A stretch of DNA of 64,000 bases from positions 62,001 through 126,000 of the forward strand of contig NZ_BBCD01000002.1 in assembly GCF_001311865.1 (NCBI RefSeq), written 5' to 3'. Below the pieces are notes generated by a model, which was not told where the DNA came from, made no database searches, and saw only the letters and a list, made by a program, of their open reading frames with translations. Every line of letters begins with the position of its first letter. The stretch's first letter is position 1. Made by a program: the position numbers and the translations under genes. Source of the DNA: Piscibacillus salipiscarius JCM 13188 (GTDB lineage: Bacteria; Bacillota; Bacilli; Bacillales; Alkalibacillaceae). Shown here one piece after another: positions 39,981-50,100 of the stretch.

Positions 39981-40940
39981 TTAGTATTGTTCATTAATTC
40001 GATTAACAAACTCGTCATCTCTTTTAACACCTAATTCGTTTAATGCTGCTATGACCGCTCCAAACACTGGTTCAACCTTGATGGTTTCTAAACTAACAGG
40101 ATACTTTATATGTTCCTTTAATTTCGGAATCATGATATCGGCACGTTTAAAAATCCCACCTGATAATATAACAGTAATGGTTTCAGCTTCTTTATTACGA
40201 GACTTAATAAGTGTATTAATTGAATGCGCAATATCTTTAGAAATTGAATGTATGATTTCGTTAGCAATAGAATCACCATCAGCGGCGCATTCAAATGTTA
40301 AGGGACTAATTTCTGCAACCTTCACCCTATGATTCGGCGCATTGTAAATAACTTTAACTAATTCTGGCACTTCTTCACAATTAAAATGCTTAAGCAGTCG
40401 AGGGGTTAAAGATGTTACAGAACCTCTTCCATCAAAACTTTGAAAAACAGCTGCTAGTGATGCTTCACCAATGGCAAAACCACTTCCTAAATCATCAAAT
40501 AAATAGCCCCATCCACCCACACGATCAATTTTATTATTAAATAAAGACAATGTGATGGAACCTGTCCCAGAAATATGTACAATACCGTCTTCTCCAAGTG
40601 TCCCCGCATATAGAGCGTTAATGGCATCGTTATTCATAACCACTTGCATTTGAGAATTTTCACATTGACAGGCAAAAAGACCTTTTAATAAGTTATAATT
40701 TTTGGTCTCACCGATCCCAGACATACCGGCAAAGCATAACTTACAGGCATTAAATTGTTTTAGAGCTTGTTTTTCTAATTCGTTAAAAATATAGTTTATG
40801 GTTTCGGCCAATTCTTCTTTCATCATTGCATTGGGGTTACTTGGGCCTGTTGTTACTGAAGCATATACGTTACCAAACTCATCGGCTAATATCGCTTTTG
40901 TTTTTGTTCCTCCACCGTCAATTCCAATCACATACGTCAT
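39981..40940 (-). CDS. BadF-type N-acetyl-sugar kinase
   Basis: 319 residues of the BadF/BadG/BcrA/BcrD (ASKHA) fold. Phosphate-1 loop GIDGGGTKTKAIL, phosphate-2 VHISGTGSITLSL, the adenosine-motif ILSGGIFK and the GFAIGEASLAAVF segment are present. The family includes GlcNAc kinase and the MurNAc/GlcNAc kinase MurK of Clostridium. In this cluster it would phosphorylate free GlcNAc and/or MurNAc. ATG 40940 (MTYVIGIDGGG) has only a weak GTGTGAG; longer in-frame reading to 40988 lacks family similarity. Confidence 0.85.
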   Translation of the reverse strand: MTYVIGIDGGGTKTKAILADEFGNVYASVTTGPSNPNAMMKEELAETINYIFNELEKQALKQFNACKLCFAGMSGIGETKNYNLLKGLFACQCENSQMQVVMNNDAINALYAGTLGEDGIVHISGTGSITLSLFNNKIDRVGGWGYLFDDLGSGFAIGEASLAAVFQSFDGRGSVTSLTPRLLKHFNCEEVPELVKVIYNAPNHRVKVAEISPLTFECAADGDSIANEIIHSISKDIAHSINTLIKSRNKEAETITVILSGGIFKRADIMIPKLKEHIKYPVSLETIKVEPVFGAVIAALNELGVKRDDEFVNRINEQY

Positions 40941-41202
40941 TAATCTCACACTTTCTGAAGTATTAACTCTATTATAATTACTTGACATAATAATTTAAAT
41001 ACTTTTATTTTTATTAAAAATTAATTTCAATTAACCTATCTCAAAAGCTATATTATTTTAGCACTACGTTAATAGTATAAATTTGTAAATCTATCATTCT
41101 AAACTATTATTTTATGATTGATAGTTTAATTTTGAAAGGTTTTTTCAGTCTTTAATCAAATATTGTAGAAGAAAATACTTTTTTGTAAAAGGAGTGATTG
41201 CT

Positions 41203-42765
41203 TTGAATCGCTTGCTAAAGGTTATCATGTTTTCACTAGTTCTAAGCGCTTTAATATCAGTAAGTATATTGACCATAACAGCAGAAGAGCAAGATCCTGA
41301 TATTCGGATTGGTGTTGTTCCTAATGCCGAACAACTGACAATTGGTGGTGAAGGAAATTTTTCTGTGATTAATAAGGAAACAGGTGAGGTCATCTTCTCT
41401 GGAACAGATGACCATGTCCTAGCAGAACTGGATTCGACTGGCACCATCCAATCAAATTACCGTCTACAAGTATCTTGGACAACTTCTGAATCATCTAAGA
41501 ATAACTGGGTAGAAGCAGCTCAGGCTGAGGGTTATGCTACCTACGTTGAAGATTACAATGGTGGATGGAGACTTTTTATCGGTGAATTTGCACCTGATGC
41601 CCCGTGGAGTGACCGTAATGATTTTCGAAACGAAGTCATTGACAAAGGACTAGCCGGCACAGACTCATTCTGGAAGGTTGTAACTATAAATGAAGGAAAT
41701 TCATCTGTTAAATTAACCTTTCAAAATGAAACTGTGAACTTGGAAAATGCCGTTGTTTTACAATCTGATGATGGAATTGTTTCAATTAATGGTACACGTT
41801 ACCGCGGTCTAGCTGAAGTAGGGTTTAACTCATCAGGTACATTGGCTGGAATTAACGAATTACCAGTTGAGGAATACTTAAAAGGTGTTGTTCCTAGAGA
41901 ACTCCCTCCAGTTCCATATGGAGAGTTAGAAGCACAAAAATCACAAGCTATTGCAGCACGCACTTACACATTTGCTAACTTAGGTAAACGTAGTTCTGAT
42001 GGATATGATCTATTGCCAACAACCTCTGACCAAGTTTACGGAGGCTATGATGCAGAGCACCCAATCTCATCACAGGCCATTGAAGAGACTAAAGGGGTCG
42101 TTGCAACCTATAATGACAATCTTATTACGGCCGTTTATCATTCAACAAGTGGTGGGTTTACGGCTAATAATGAAGATGTTTGGAGCTCAGGAGCTGTAGA
42201 ATATTTAAGAGGAGTGCCAGATTCTGAGCGTGGTGAAGCACCCGAAAATGTTCCAGATCTATCTGTATTCAAAAATGCCGCAAATTCAACTTCTCTTCGC
42301 GCAGTTAAGAATGGAGATTTTGAATCTGATTGGTCTAAATATCACCGTTGGAACTTTGAGTGGTCGTCTGAAGAAATCTCTCAAGTATTAAGTGGTTACT
42401 ATAATACCGATGTTGGAGAAGTTTACGAGATTAATGTACTCGAACGCTCAGACTCAGGTCGTGTGTTAGAAATAGAATATGTGACTGAAAACGGCACTTT
42501 CTATGAATATAAAGATCGTGTTCGTTGGTCGTTACCTTATATCACTGCAGATGGTATCGAACGTATTTTATTAAGTACGTTATTTTATATCGAACCTGTT
42601 CAACATGATGATGGCACTGTCGGGTTTAAAGCTTACGGTGGCGGCTGGGGCCATGGAGTTGGCTTATCGCAAACCGGCGCTGTCGGTATGGCTGAAAAAG
42701 GTTCTTCCTATGAAGATATATTAAAACATTACTATCAAGGCATTGAGCTTGATACACTATATTAA
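41203..42765 (+). CDS. Secreted SpoIID/LytB-domain protein
   Basis: 520 residues. Signal peptide (LNRLLKVIMFSLVLSALISV, cleavage near residue 30), a N-terminal region of about 160 residues, then the SpoIID domain: YLKGVVPRELPPVPYGELEA (with the Glu that is catalytic in SpoIID), QAIAARTYTFANLGK, YHSTSGGFTANNEDVW and the C-terminal AYGGGWGHGVGLSQTGAVGM. SpoIID is a lytic transglycosylase that leaves 1,6-anhydroMurNAc ends. TTG 41203 lies 7 nt after AAAGGAG; upstream GTG 41194 is within it. It is divergent from the muropeptide salvage cluster. Confidence 0.9.
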   Translation: MNRLLKVIMFSLVLSALISVSILTITAEEQDPDIRIGVVPNAEQLTIGGEGNFSVINKETGEVIFSGTDDHVLAELDSTGTIQSNYRLQVSWTTSESSKNNWVEAAQAEGYATYVEDYNGGWRLFIGEFAPDAPWSDRNDFRNEVIDKGLAGTDSFWKVVTINEGNSSVKLTFQNETVNLENAVVLQSDDGIVSINGTRYRGLAEVGFNSSGTLAGINELPVEEYLKGVVPRELPPVPYGELEAQKSQAIAARTYTFANLGKRSSDGYDLLPTTSDQVYGGYDAEHPISSQAIEETKGVVATYNDNLITAVYHSTSGGFTANNEDVWSSGAVEYLRGVPDSERGEAPENVPDLSVFKNAANSTSLRAVKNGDFESDWSKYHRWNFEWSSEEISQVLSGYYNTDVGEVYEINVLERSDSGRVLEIEYVTENGTFYEYKDRVRWSLPYITADGIERILLSTLFYIEPVQHDDGTVGFKAYGGGWGHGVGLSQTGAVGMAEKGSSYEDILKHYYQGIELDTLY

Positions 42766-42766
42766 T

Positions 42767-43285
42767 TCAAAAAGCTCGGGAGTGAACGCCCGAGCTTCTA
42801 TAATCTTTCTTTTTAAAATATAAAAAAAATAATGCAACAAATATTCCTACCAATCCACCAAATGCATCAATAGCGACGTCACCATAATAGGGCGTACGTC
42901 CAGGTGAAAAGCTTTGACTCAGTTCATCAGAAATCGCAAAATGAATCAGCAAGAAGTATGTCATGGCAATCTGGATAAACCTCTTAGAATCTAGTATTTT
43001 TAAAACCGCTACGTAGATTAAAAGGGCCAAAATAAAATACACGCCAAAATGAGCGAGTTTTCGAATTAGAAATTCTACGAATGGCTCGAGACCCATAACT
43101 TCCACGCTTCTAGTTGAATGATAATAAGTGAATTCAATTTTCTCTAAAAAAGGTCTTAAAGTTTCTAGAGGGAGATATTGAGATAGAAAAGGCTCCATCT
43201 CCTGCTCGTCCGCTGACTGGCTAGAAAACCCGAAGATCACCCCCACCCATACTAGAGGTAGCCCCCACCATTTAAGTTCCTTCAT
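42767..43285 (-). CDS. VanZ-like family membrane protein
   Basis: 172 residues with four membrane segments. IRKLAHFGVYFILALLIYVA and SDELSQSFSPGRTPYYGDVA are the VanZ-like motifs, with the DAFGG turn in the last segment. Function is unknown for most members (VanZ itself gives low teicoplanin resistance). The last residues (RSSGVHSRAF) come from the terminator hairpin, so a one-base error near the end is possible. The start lacks a strong ribosome-binding site. Confidence 0.85.
   Translation of the reverse strand: MKELKWWGLPLVWVGVIFGFSSQSADEQEMEPFLSQYLPLETLRPFLEKIEFTYYHSTRSVEVMGLEPFVEFLIRKLAHFGVYFILALLIYVAVLKILDSKRFIQIAMTYFLLIHFAISDELSQSFSPGRTPYYGDVAIDAFGGLVGIFVALFFLYFKKKDYRSSGVHSRAF
42772..42797. 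terminator. Bidirectional terminator, SpoIID-domain gene / vanZ-like
   Basis: AAGCTCGGG (42772-42780) / CCCGAGCTT (42789-42797) perfect 9-bp stem between convergent stops. It overlaps the last codons of the vanZ-like gene. Confidence 0.88.
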
Positions 43286-43396
43286 GTTTGATCATCCTAA
43301 CTTTTTCCTAGAACCTATTATAAAAGATTGAAACGGCTTTTGCAGTGTGCTAATCTTTTTAAAAATCAGATTATATTTTTAAAGGAGATGTTCACC

Positions 43397-44489
43397 ATGA
43401 TTTCCATTCAGGACGTTTTCAATCACTTACATACTCATGCTGAAATTAGCTGGGAAGAGTACGAAACAACTAACTATATTAAAAAACTGCTAGAATCTGA
43501 AGGGGTGCAGCAGGTGAGGACATTTCCTGATATCCCTGGCTTAGTCGCTGAGATTGGTTCAGGTAAACCCGTTGTTGCTGTCAGAGCAGATATGGATGCG
43601 TTATGGCAAGAAGTGGATGGTGAATTTAAGGCGAATCACTCATGCGGACACGATGCGCATATGACGATTACAATTGGTACTTTACTATCGCTGAAGGATC
43701 AGCCTTTACACGGAACTGTGCGTTTTCTGTTCCAGCCTGCTGAAGAAAAAGGTAATGGGGCTTTAACGTTCGTGAGTCAAGGTCTAGTCGATGATGTTGA
43801 CTACTTATATGGCATGCACTTAAGACCAGCAGAGGAGTTAACGTGCGGCGAGTTTTCGCCTGTGATTAAACACGGTGCGGCTCGGTTTATTTTGGTGAAA
43901 TTAATGGTGATGACGCTCACGGCGCAAGACCACATTTAAATTCTAATGCGATCAACGTGGCAACCGAATTAAACAATCATATCTGTGGTATAGGCATTAA
44001 CCCGATGGTTCCTCATTCAATCAAAATGACTCAGTTAATGGCTGGCGGAAAAATGCCAATATTATTCCTGGAAATGCAAAGTTTTCGGTTGATTTAAGAG
44101 CTCAAACAAATGAGGGAATGGAAGCCCTTGATTTGCAGCTTAGAAAAGCATGCAATACGTTAGCGAATTTTTACGACGTCGAAATTAACCTGTCAATCGG
44201 GGCTGATGTCGCCGCATCCGTGACAAACGATGATGCGACCGAAAAGATGAGCGAAGGAATTATTGCTGCAGCTGGCAAGGAAAAATTAAAAGAACCGATC
44301 GTCACAACAGGCGGAGACGATTTTCACTTTTATACGATTAAACGACCTCATTTAAAAGCTACCATGCTCGGAATAGGTTGCGATTTGAAGCCTGGATTAC
44401 ACCACCCGGATATGACGTTTGATTTTGATGTCATTCCGAAGTCGGTTGAGGTTATGACTCAGACGGTCTTAAACACATTAAACCCCTAA
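43397..44489 (+). CDS. M20-family amidohydrolase/peptidase (about three frameshifts)
   Basis: Zinc-dependent hydrolase of N-acyl amino acids or related amides (M20D type). ATG 43397 (MISIQDVFNHLHTHAEISWE) follows AAAGGAGATG. Metal-binding segments are HSCGHDAHMTITIGT and FLFQPAEEKGNG; later VTTGGDDFHFYTIKRPHL and GCDLKPGLHHPDM. Frame changes near 43890 (leading to GARPHLNSNAINVATELNNH), near 44050 and near 44070. Reconstructed length is about 364 residues, normal. The substrate cannot be read from sequence. Confidence 0.88.
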
Positions 44490-44509
44490 GGCGAGTACCT
44501 TAGGGGGTT
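44481..44509. terminator. Bidirectional terminator, amidohydrolase / proC
   Basis: AACCCCTAAGG / CCTTAGGGGGTT stem (44481-44491 and 44498-44509), with T-rich sequence on the plus side, between convergent stops at 44489 and 44513. Confidence 0.88.
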
Positions 44510-44512
44510 GGA

Positions 44513-45304
44513 TTACTTTTTAAAACAAGCATCAATTGCTTTAATGACGGAACCTCTGAAACCATCTTCTTCTAAGGATGCCAAAGCACGAATAGTCGTG
44601 CCGTTTGGCGTTGTGACATGATCTTTCAGTTCACCAGGATGAAGTCCGGTTTCCATGACCATTTTAGCAGCGCCGTACACTGCTTGTGTCGCAAGTTCGT
44701 AGGCTAATTCACGCGGAATGCCCTGCCTAACTGCCCCATCTGCCATCGCCTCGATAAAGACATAAACGTAAGCAGGAGATGATCCACTAACTGCCGTAAC
44801 AGCATTCATGAGGTCTTCTTTAACCATTTCGGCTTTTCCGTAACTAGAGAACAGTTCCTGCAGTTCTTCTAGATCTTGATTCGTGACGTTATCATTTGGA
44901 CAATACGCGGTCATACCTTCTCCAACGAAAGATGGCGTGTTGGGCATTGTTCGCACCACTTTCGTGTATTTTGAGAACAAGTTTTCCATTTCATTAAGTG
45001 TTACACCGACCGCAATAGTTACAATAATTGTGTCCTTATTAACATGAGTACGGACTTCTTCAATCACATCTGGATAAGCATACGGTTTTACAGCTAAATA
45101 GAGCACATCACTTTCAGCCGCTACTTTCTTATTATCGCTACCCATTTCGATACCGAACCGATCGGTTACATAGTTGATCGTTTTGTCGGTAACAGCCGTC
45201 GCTTGGATCTGTTCGGGCGAATAACCACCGTAAGTAATCATGCCATTAATAATTGATTGTGCCATTTTCCCACACCCGATAAATCCTATGGTACGGATTG
45301 CCAT
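44513..45304 (-). CDS. proC: Pyrroline-5-carboxylate reductase
   Basis: Last step of proline synthesis. 263 residues, intact. NAD(P)-binding TIGFIGCGKMAQSIINGMI, LYLAVKPYAYPDVIEEV, RTMPNTPSFVGEGMTAY and the C-terminal GSSPAYVYVFIEAMADGAVR and TTPNGTTIRALASLEEDGF are present. ATG 45304 (MAIRTIGFIG) has AAGGGGTG upstream; an in-frame GTG at 45313 lies within that site. Proline is a common osmolyte in this kind of organism, but nothing in the sequence ties this copy to osmotic control. Confidence 0.95.
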   Translation of the reverse strand: MAIRTIGFIGCGKMAQSIINGMITYGGYSPEQIQATAVTDKTINYVTDRFGIEMGSDNKKVAAESDVLYLAVKPYAYPDVIEEVRTHVNKDTIIVTIAVGVTLNEMENLFSKYTKVVRTMPNTPSFVGEGMTAYCPNDNVTNQDLEELQELFSSYGKAEMVKEDLMNAVTAVSGSSPAYVYVFIEAMADGAVRQGIPRELAYELATQAVYGAAKMVMETGLHPGELKDHVTTPNGTTIRALASLEEDGFRGSVIKAIDACFKK

Positions 45305-45444
45305 GCCACACACCCCTTTCGTAAAATGAATTTTAATTTAATTGATATCATACCTTTATTGTACCCAAATGCCAAGTGTTACTAATAAGTTCAAACTTGA
45401 AAAATTATTTTGTCTTATAAGTTAGTTTGTCTTCTTAGGATCCC

Positions 45445-45612
45445 TGTTCGTATCTCGGAGACTTTTGTTCGCATTCCAATGGCTTATGTTCGCATTAGGC
45501 CGACTTTTGTCCGTATTCCGCCGAATTCTGTTCGCATTTCTCTGACTTCGGTCCGTATTCCAGTTACTTCTGTCCGTATGCCGCTAATTTCTGCTCATAT
45601 ATTCGAAAAAAG
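45445..45612. repeat. Eight tandem 21-bp repeats (TGTCCGTATTC type)
   Basis: Eight units, each exactly 21 nt, start at 45445. Each begins TGT(T/C)CG(T/C)AT or a close variant and ends in ...CTT(T/C/A). The reverse complement (GAATACGGACA) is the same core as the array at 18879. It lies between proC and the gltD terminator. Because 21 is divisible by three, an open frame of heptapeptide repeats (VRIPxTS) runs through it; this is not taken as a gene. Confidence 0.9.
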
Positions 45613-45641
45613 CTGAATGGATCACCTAATCCATTCAGCTT
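45606..45641 (-). terminator. Terminator of the glutamate synthase genes
   Basis: AAGCTGAATGGAT (45611-45623) / ATCCATTCAGCTT (45629-45641) 13-bp stem followed on the minus strand by a T run (A residues 45606-45612). Confidence 0.93.
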
Positions 45642-45649
45642 ACACTAAT

Positions 45650-47138
45650 TTAAACAACTTGCTTAGATTCTTTTTTAGATAAAAATTGATCGACCTGCTC
45701 TGCGACTTCGCGTCCTTCTCGGATAGCCCATACGACTAGGCTTTGCCCGCGACGTGCGTCACCAGCAGCATAAATGCCTTCTTCCGACGTGCGGTAATCA
45801 TTCATACCGTCTACCGTCCAAATACGGCCACGCTCATCTGTCTTAAGTCCAAAGTGCTCAAGTACTTCTTGCTCTGGTCCTAAAAATCCGATGGCAATGA
45901 GTACTAGGTCTGCTTCCCAAACTTGTTCCGTTCCTGGGATTTCTTTTGTGACTAACTTACCATCTTCATAGACCTTCTCGACATTAAGTGTATGAAGAGC
46001 CGTAACTTGACCATCGTCGTTCTGTTCAAACTTCTGAGTTAAAATTTCATATTTACGAGGGTCTTCTCCAAGTGCTTCTAATCCTTCCTTGTACCCGTAA
46101 TCCAATTTAAATGTCATTGGAAACTCTGGCCAAGGATTGTCATCCGTACGGTCTTCAGGGCTTGCAGGGTGCTTACCGAACTGAACAACACGATTAGCGT
46201 TCTGGCGCAAGGCCGTCGCCACACAGTCAGCACCTGTATCACCTCCACCAATTACGATAACATTTTTTACCTTCTGCTGTAATTGGTGTATCTTTTGGAT
46301 CTGTTTCTAAAGCTTCTGTGGCAGCAGTTAAATATTCCATCGCAAAATGGATGCCTTGGCTGTCACGATTCTCAATAGGTGTATCGCGTGGGTCTTGTGC
46401 ACCCGTGCACATAATCACTGCATCGTACTCACGGTTTAGTTCTTCTCGCGTAATATCTACGCCAACCTCAGTATTACAAGTGAATTCAATTCCTGATTTC
46501 TTCATCACATCTATGCGTCGGTCAACCGTTTCTTTATCCAATTTCATATTCGGAATACCGTACATTAGTAAGCCACCTGGGCGATCATCACGTTCAAAAA
46601 TGGTTACGCGATGGCCCATTTCATTAAGCTGATCAGCTGCCGCTAAACCTGCAGGGCCTGATCCTACGACCGCTACATGCTGACCTGTACGGTTTTCAGG
46701 CACTTTCGCCTCAACCCAGTTGTTATCAAAACCACGCTCGATAATCTCATTTTCAATCGATTTAATCGTAACGGGGTCATCGTTAATTGCAAGAGTACAA
46801 GACCCTTCACAAGGTGCGGGGCAAACTCGGCCGGTAAACTCTGGGAAGTTATTCGTCTCTTCTAAACGACGTAAGGCCTCTTCCCAGTTTTCTTCACTGA
46901 CAAGCTCATTCCATTCAGGAATAAAATTGTTCACAGGACAGCCGACATATGCACCGTCCCACTCAGCTCCTGTATGGCAAAAAGGCGTCCCGCAATCCAT
47001 ACAGCGTGAGCTTTGTTCCTTTAGATCTTGGTCACTAAATCGAATGACGTATTCTTCCCAGCTCTTTATACGTTCAATGGGATCACGGACGTCTTGGTCT
47101 TTACGGTTGAAGTCCATAAAACCTTTTAAATAACCCAT
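45650..47138 (-). CDS. gltD: Glutamate synthase [NADPH] small subunit (one frameshift)
   Basis: Passes NADPH electrons through FAD and 4Fe-4S centres to the large subunit. N-terminal cysteine groups CMDCGTPFCHTG and GRVCPAPCEGSC, FAD fold VAVVGSGPAGLAAADQL, later IYAAGDARRGQSLVVWAI. The frame breaks at the T6 run 46263-46268: with five it reads GKNVIVIGGGDTGADCVATA, the NADPH fold. About 496 residues. ATG 47138 has GGAGGGAGAAGG. It lies 27 nt after the large-subunit gene. Confidence 0.96.
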
Positions 47139-47165
47139 ATGCCTTCTCCCTCCTTTGGTGTTAAT

Positions 47166-50100
47166 TTACTGAACTACTTTCTCTTGTTCTTTTTCCTTTG
47201 TGAGCATCGCTTTATATTCTTCTGGGATGACTTTCACAAACTGCTTAACCGATGCTTCCCAGTTGTTTAAAATATGCTTCGCTCGCTTACTACCTGTATA
47301 TTTCACATGTTTCGTCAGCATCTCTTTTAATTCATTAATTTCATCGTGATCGTCTAATCGTTCAAATAACACTAGTTCACGGTTACACTTTTTCTTAATT
47401 TCTTTTTCATCACTGGCCCAAATATATGCAATACCACCTGACATACCAGCAGCAAAGTTCTTACCAATGCCGCCGAGGACAGCTACACGTCCACCAGTCA
47501 TATACTCACAGCCGTTATCCCCAACACCTTCTACGACAGCGTGAACGCCACTGTTACGAACCGCAAAACGCTCACCAGCTCCACCATTAATATAAGCTTC
47601 ACCGCTAGTGGCACCAAATAAAGCAACGTTACCAATAATAACTTCTTCCATTCGGTGAAGTGCGGATGGTAAATTAGGCTGAAAAATAATCTTACCGCCT
47701 GATAAGCCTTTACCGACGTAATCATTTCCGTCACCTTTAACGCGCATTGTCACACCTTGCGGAACAAAAGCGCCAAAGCTTTGACCAGCTGAACCTGTAA
47801 AACGTAAATCAATCGTATCCTCAGGCAATCCTTCTTCACCAAAACGTTTCGATACTTCAAAGCCTAACGTCGTTCCAACTGTACGATTCGTATTTTCGAT
47901 TGGTAAATCAAGTTCAACCTTCTCACCACGCTCTAATGCCGTTTCAACCTTTGGAATAATGACAGTCTTATCTAAATGGCCGTCATTATACTCATTAATA
48001 TGAACACGTTCACGGCTTAACCATGCCGCATCCGTATGATGTAAAATTGGTTCAAGGTTTAACTGGCGGGCTTTTGGATGAGCTTCTTTCTTGTGACTAA
48101 CTTTAAGAAGCTCAGTGCGTCCTATAAGTTCATCTAGCGTACGAACGCCTAATTTTGCCATAATCTCACGCATTTCTTCTGCGACAAAACGCATGTAATT
48201 CACCACGTGATCAGCATTACCTTCAAACTTTTTACGAAGTTCTGGATTCTGCGTTGCAATTCCAACAGGGCACGTATCTAAATGACAGGCACGCATTAAA
48301 ATACAGCCTAAAATAACCATTGGCGCTGTCGAAAAGCCGTATTCCTCAGCTCCGAGTAATGCTGCTTTAACCACGTCCCTACCTGTCATCATTTTACCGT
48401 CTGTCTCAAGGCGCACACGTTCTCTTAGTCCATTTAAAACGAGCGTTTGGTGAGCTTCAGATAAACCTAGCTCCCACGCAGTCCAGCGTGACGGATACTC
48501 GTTTTTGGTGATGCACCTGTACCACCTTCATAACCACTAATTAAAATGACATCTGCTTTACCTTTTGCAACACCTGCTGCAATCGTGCCTACACCTGATT
48601 TCGCAACGAGTTTAACGTTTAGTCTCGCTTCAGGGTTGGCGTGTTTTAAGTCATAAATAAGCTGTGCTAAATCTTCAATTGAATAAATGTCATGGTGTGG
48701 CGGTGGTGAAATTAACCCTACACCAGGCGTCGATTTACGAACTTTCGCAATCCAAGGGTGTACCTTTTTACCTGGCAAGTGACCACCTTCACCTGGCTTA
48801 GCCCCTTGCGCCATTTTAATTTGAACTTCATCGGCATTCGTTAAATAATAACTCGTTACACCGAAACGACCTGATGCCACCTGTTTAATCGCACTACGTC
48901 TAAAGTCTCCGTTTTCATCTGGTGTAAAACGGTCCGGGTCTTCTCCGCCTTCACCGCTATTACTTTTACCACCAATTCGGTTCATCGCGATTGCTAACGT
49001 CTCATGCGCTTCTTTACTTAAGGCACCATATGACATCGCACCTGTTTTAAACCTTTTCCAAATGTCTTCGGCTGATTCTACTTCTTCAATTGGAATCGAA
49101 TTTGTTTCATCATAATCAAAATCTAATAAATCACGTAAAAACGTTACTTTTTCGTTTTCAACTAGATCTGAGAACTTCTCATACATTGTTTTACTGTTCA
49201 TTCTTGCAGCGTGCTGAAGTGTATGAATGGTTCTCGGATTAAATGAGTGATGTTCCCCATCATGACGCCACTGCATGTCACCACCTGATGGTAAGGTCTT
49301 GCGATGACTGTTGTAGGCAAGTTCATGACGAGTGAGTGATTCTTCTGCAATCGTCTCTAAACCAATTCCACCAATTTTAGATGACGACCCGTAAAATATT
49401 TATTCATCAATTCTTCATCAATACCGATGGCTTCAAATGTTTGTGCTCCGCGGTAGCTTTGAATCGTTGAGATCCCCATCTTAGACATAACTTTAACAAT
49501 ACCAGACGTTGCCGCTTCACGATAACGCTCGATTGCCTGTTCATAAGTGAAGTTCTCAGCAAACTGATCGTCAACTAGCTTCTCAATCGTACGATAAGCC
49601 AAGTATGGGTAAATCATATCTGCCCCGAACCCTATTAAGGTCGAGAATTGGTGCACATCTCTCGCTTCAGCCGTCTCAACAATAATACTTGCTTTCGTTC
49701 GCAACCCTTTACGTACTAAATAATGGTGAAGCCCACTCGTCACAAGTAAGGACGGTATGGCTACCCTCTCTTCAGAGGTGTCACGATCGTTCAGCACAAT
49801 CATTGAAACACCCTGATTAATTGCCGTTTCAACCTGCTTAAATAATGATTCAAGCGCTGATTCTAACCCGTGCGTACCACGTGATACGGGGTAAGTAATC
49901 GAAAACCTTTCAAAGCGAAAGTCACTACGACTGTTATGCACAACTGCGTCAAACTCTTGTTTTTCAAAATCGGTGTATAAAGACGAATTCTTCGGCAATG
50001 CTCTGGTCCATCGTCTAAGAAATTATGTCTCGGCCCTAGATAAGATGTCGTCGATGTGACTCCTTTCTCACGAATCGCATCAATCGGCGGGTTCGTGACC

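Noticed and set aside
45410-45616. Open frame of heptapeptide repeats (VRIPxTS) as a gene
   Set aside because: It arises because the 21-bp repeat period is divisible by three. There is no ribosome-binding site, and the same family at other loci has different frames with stops.
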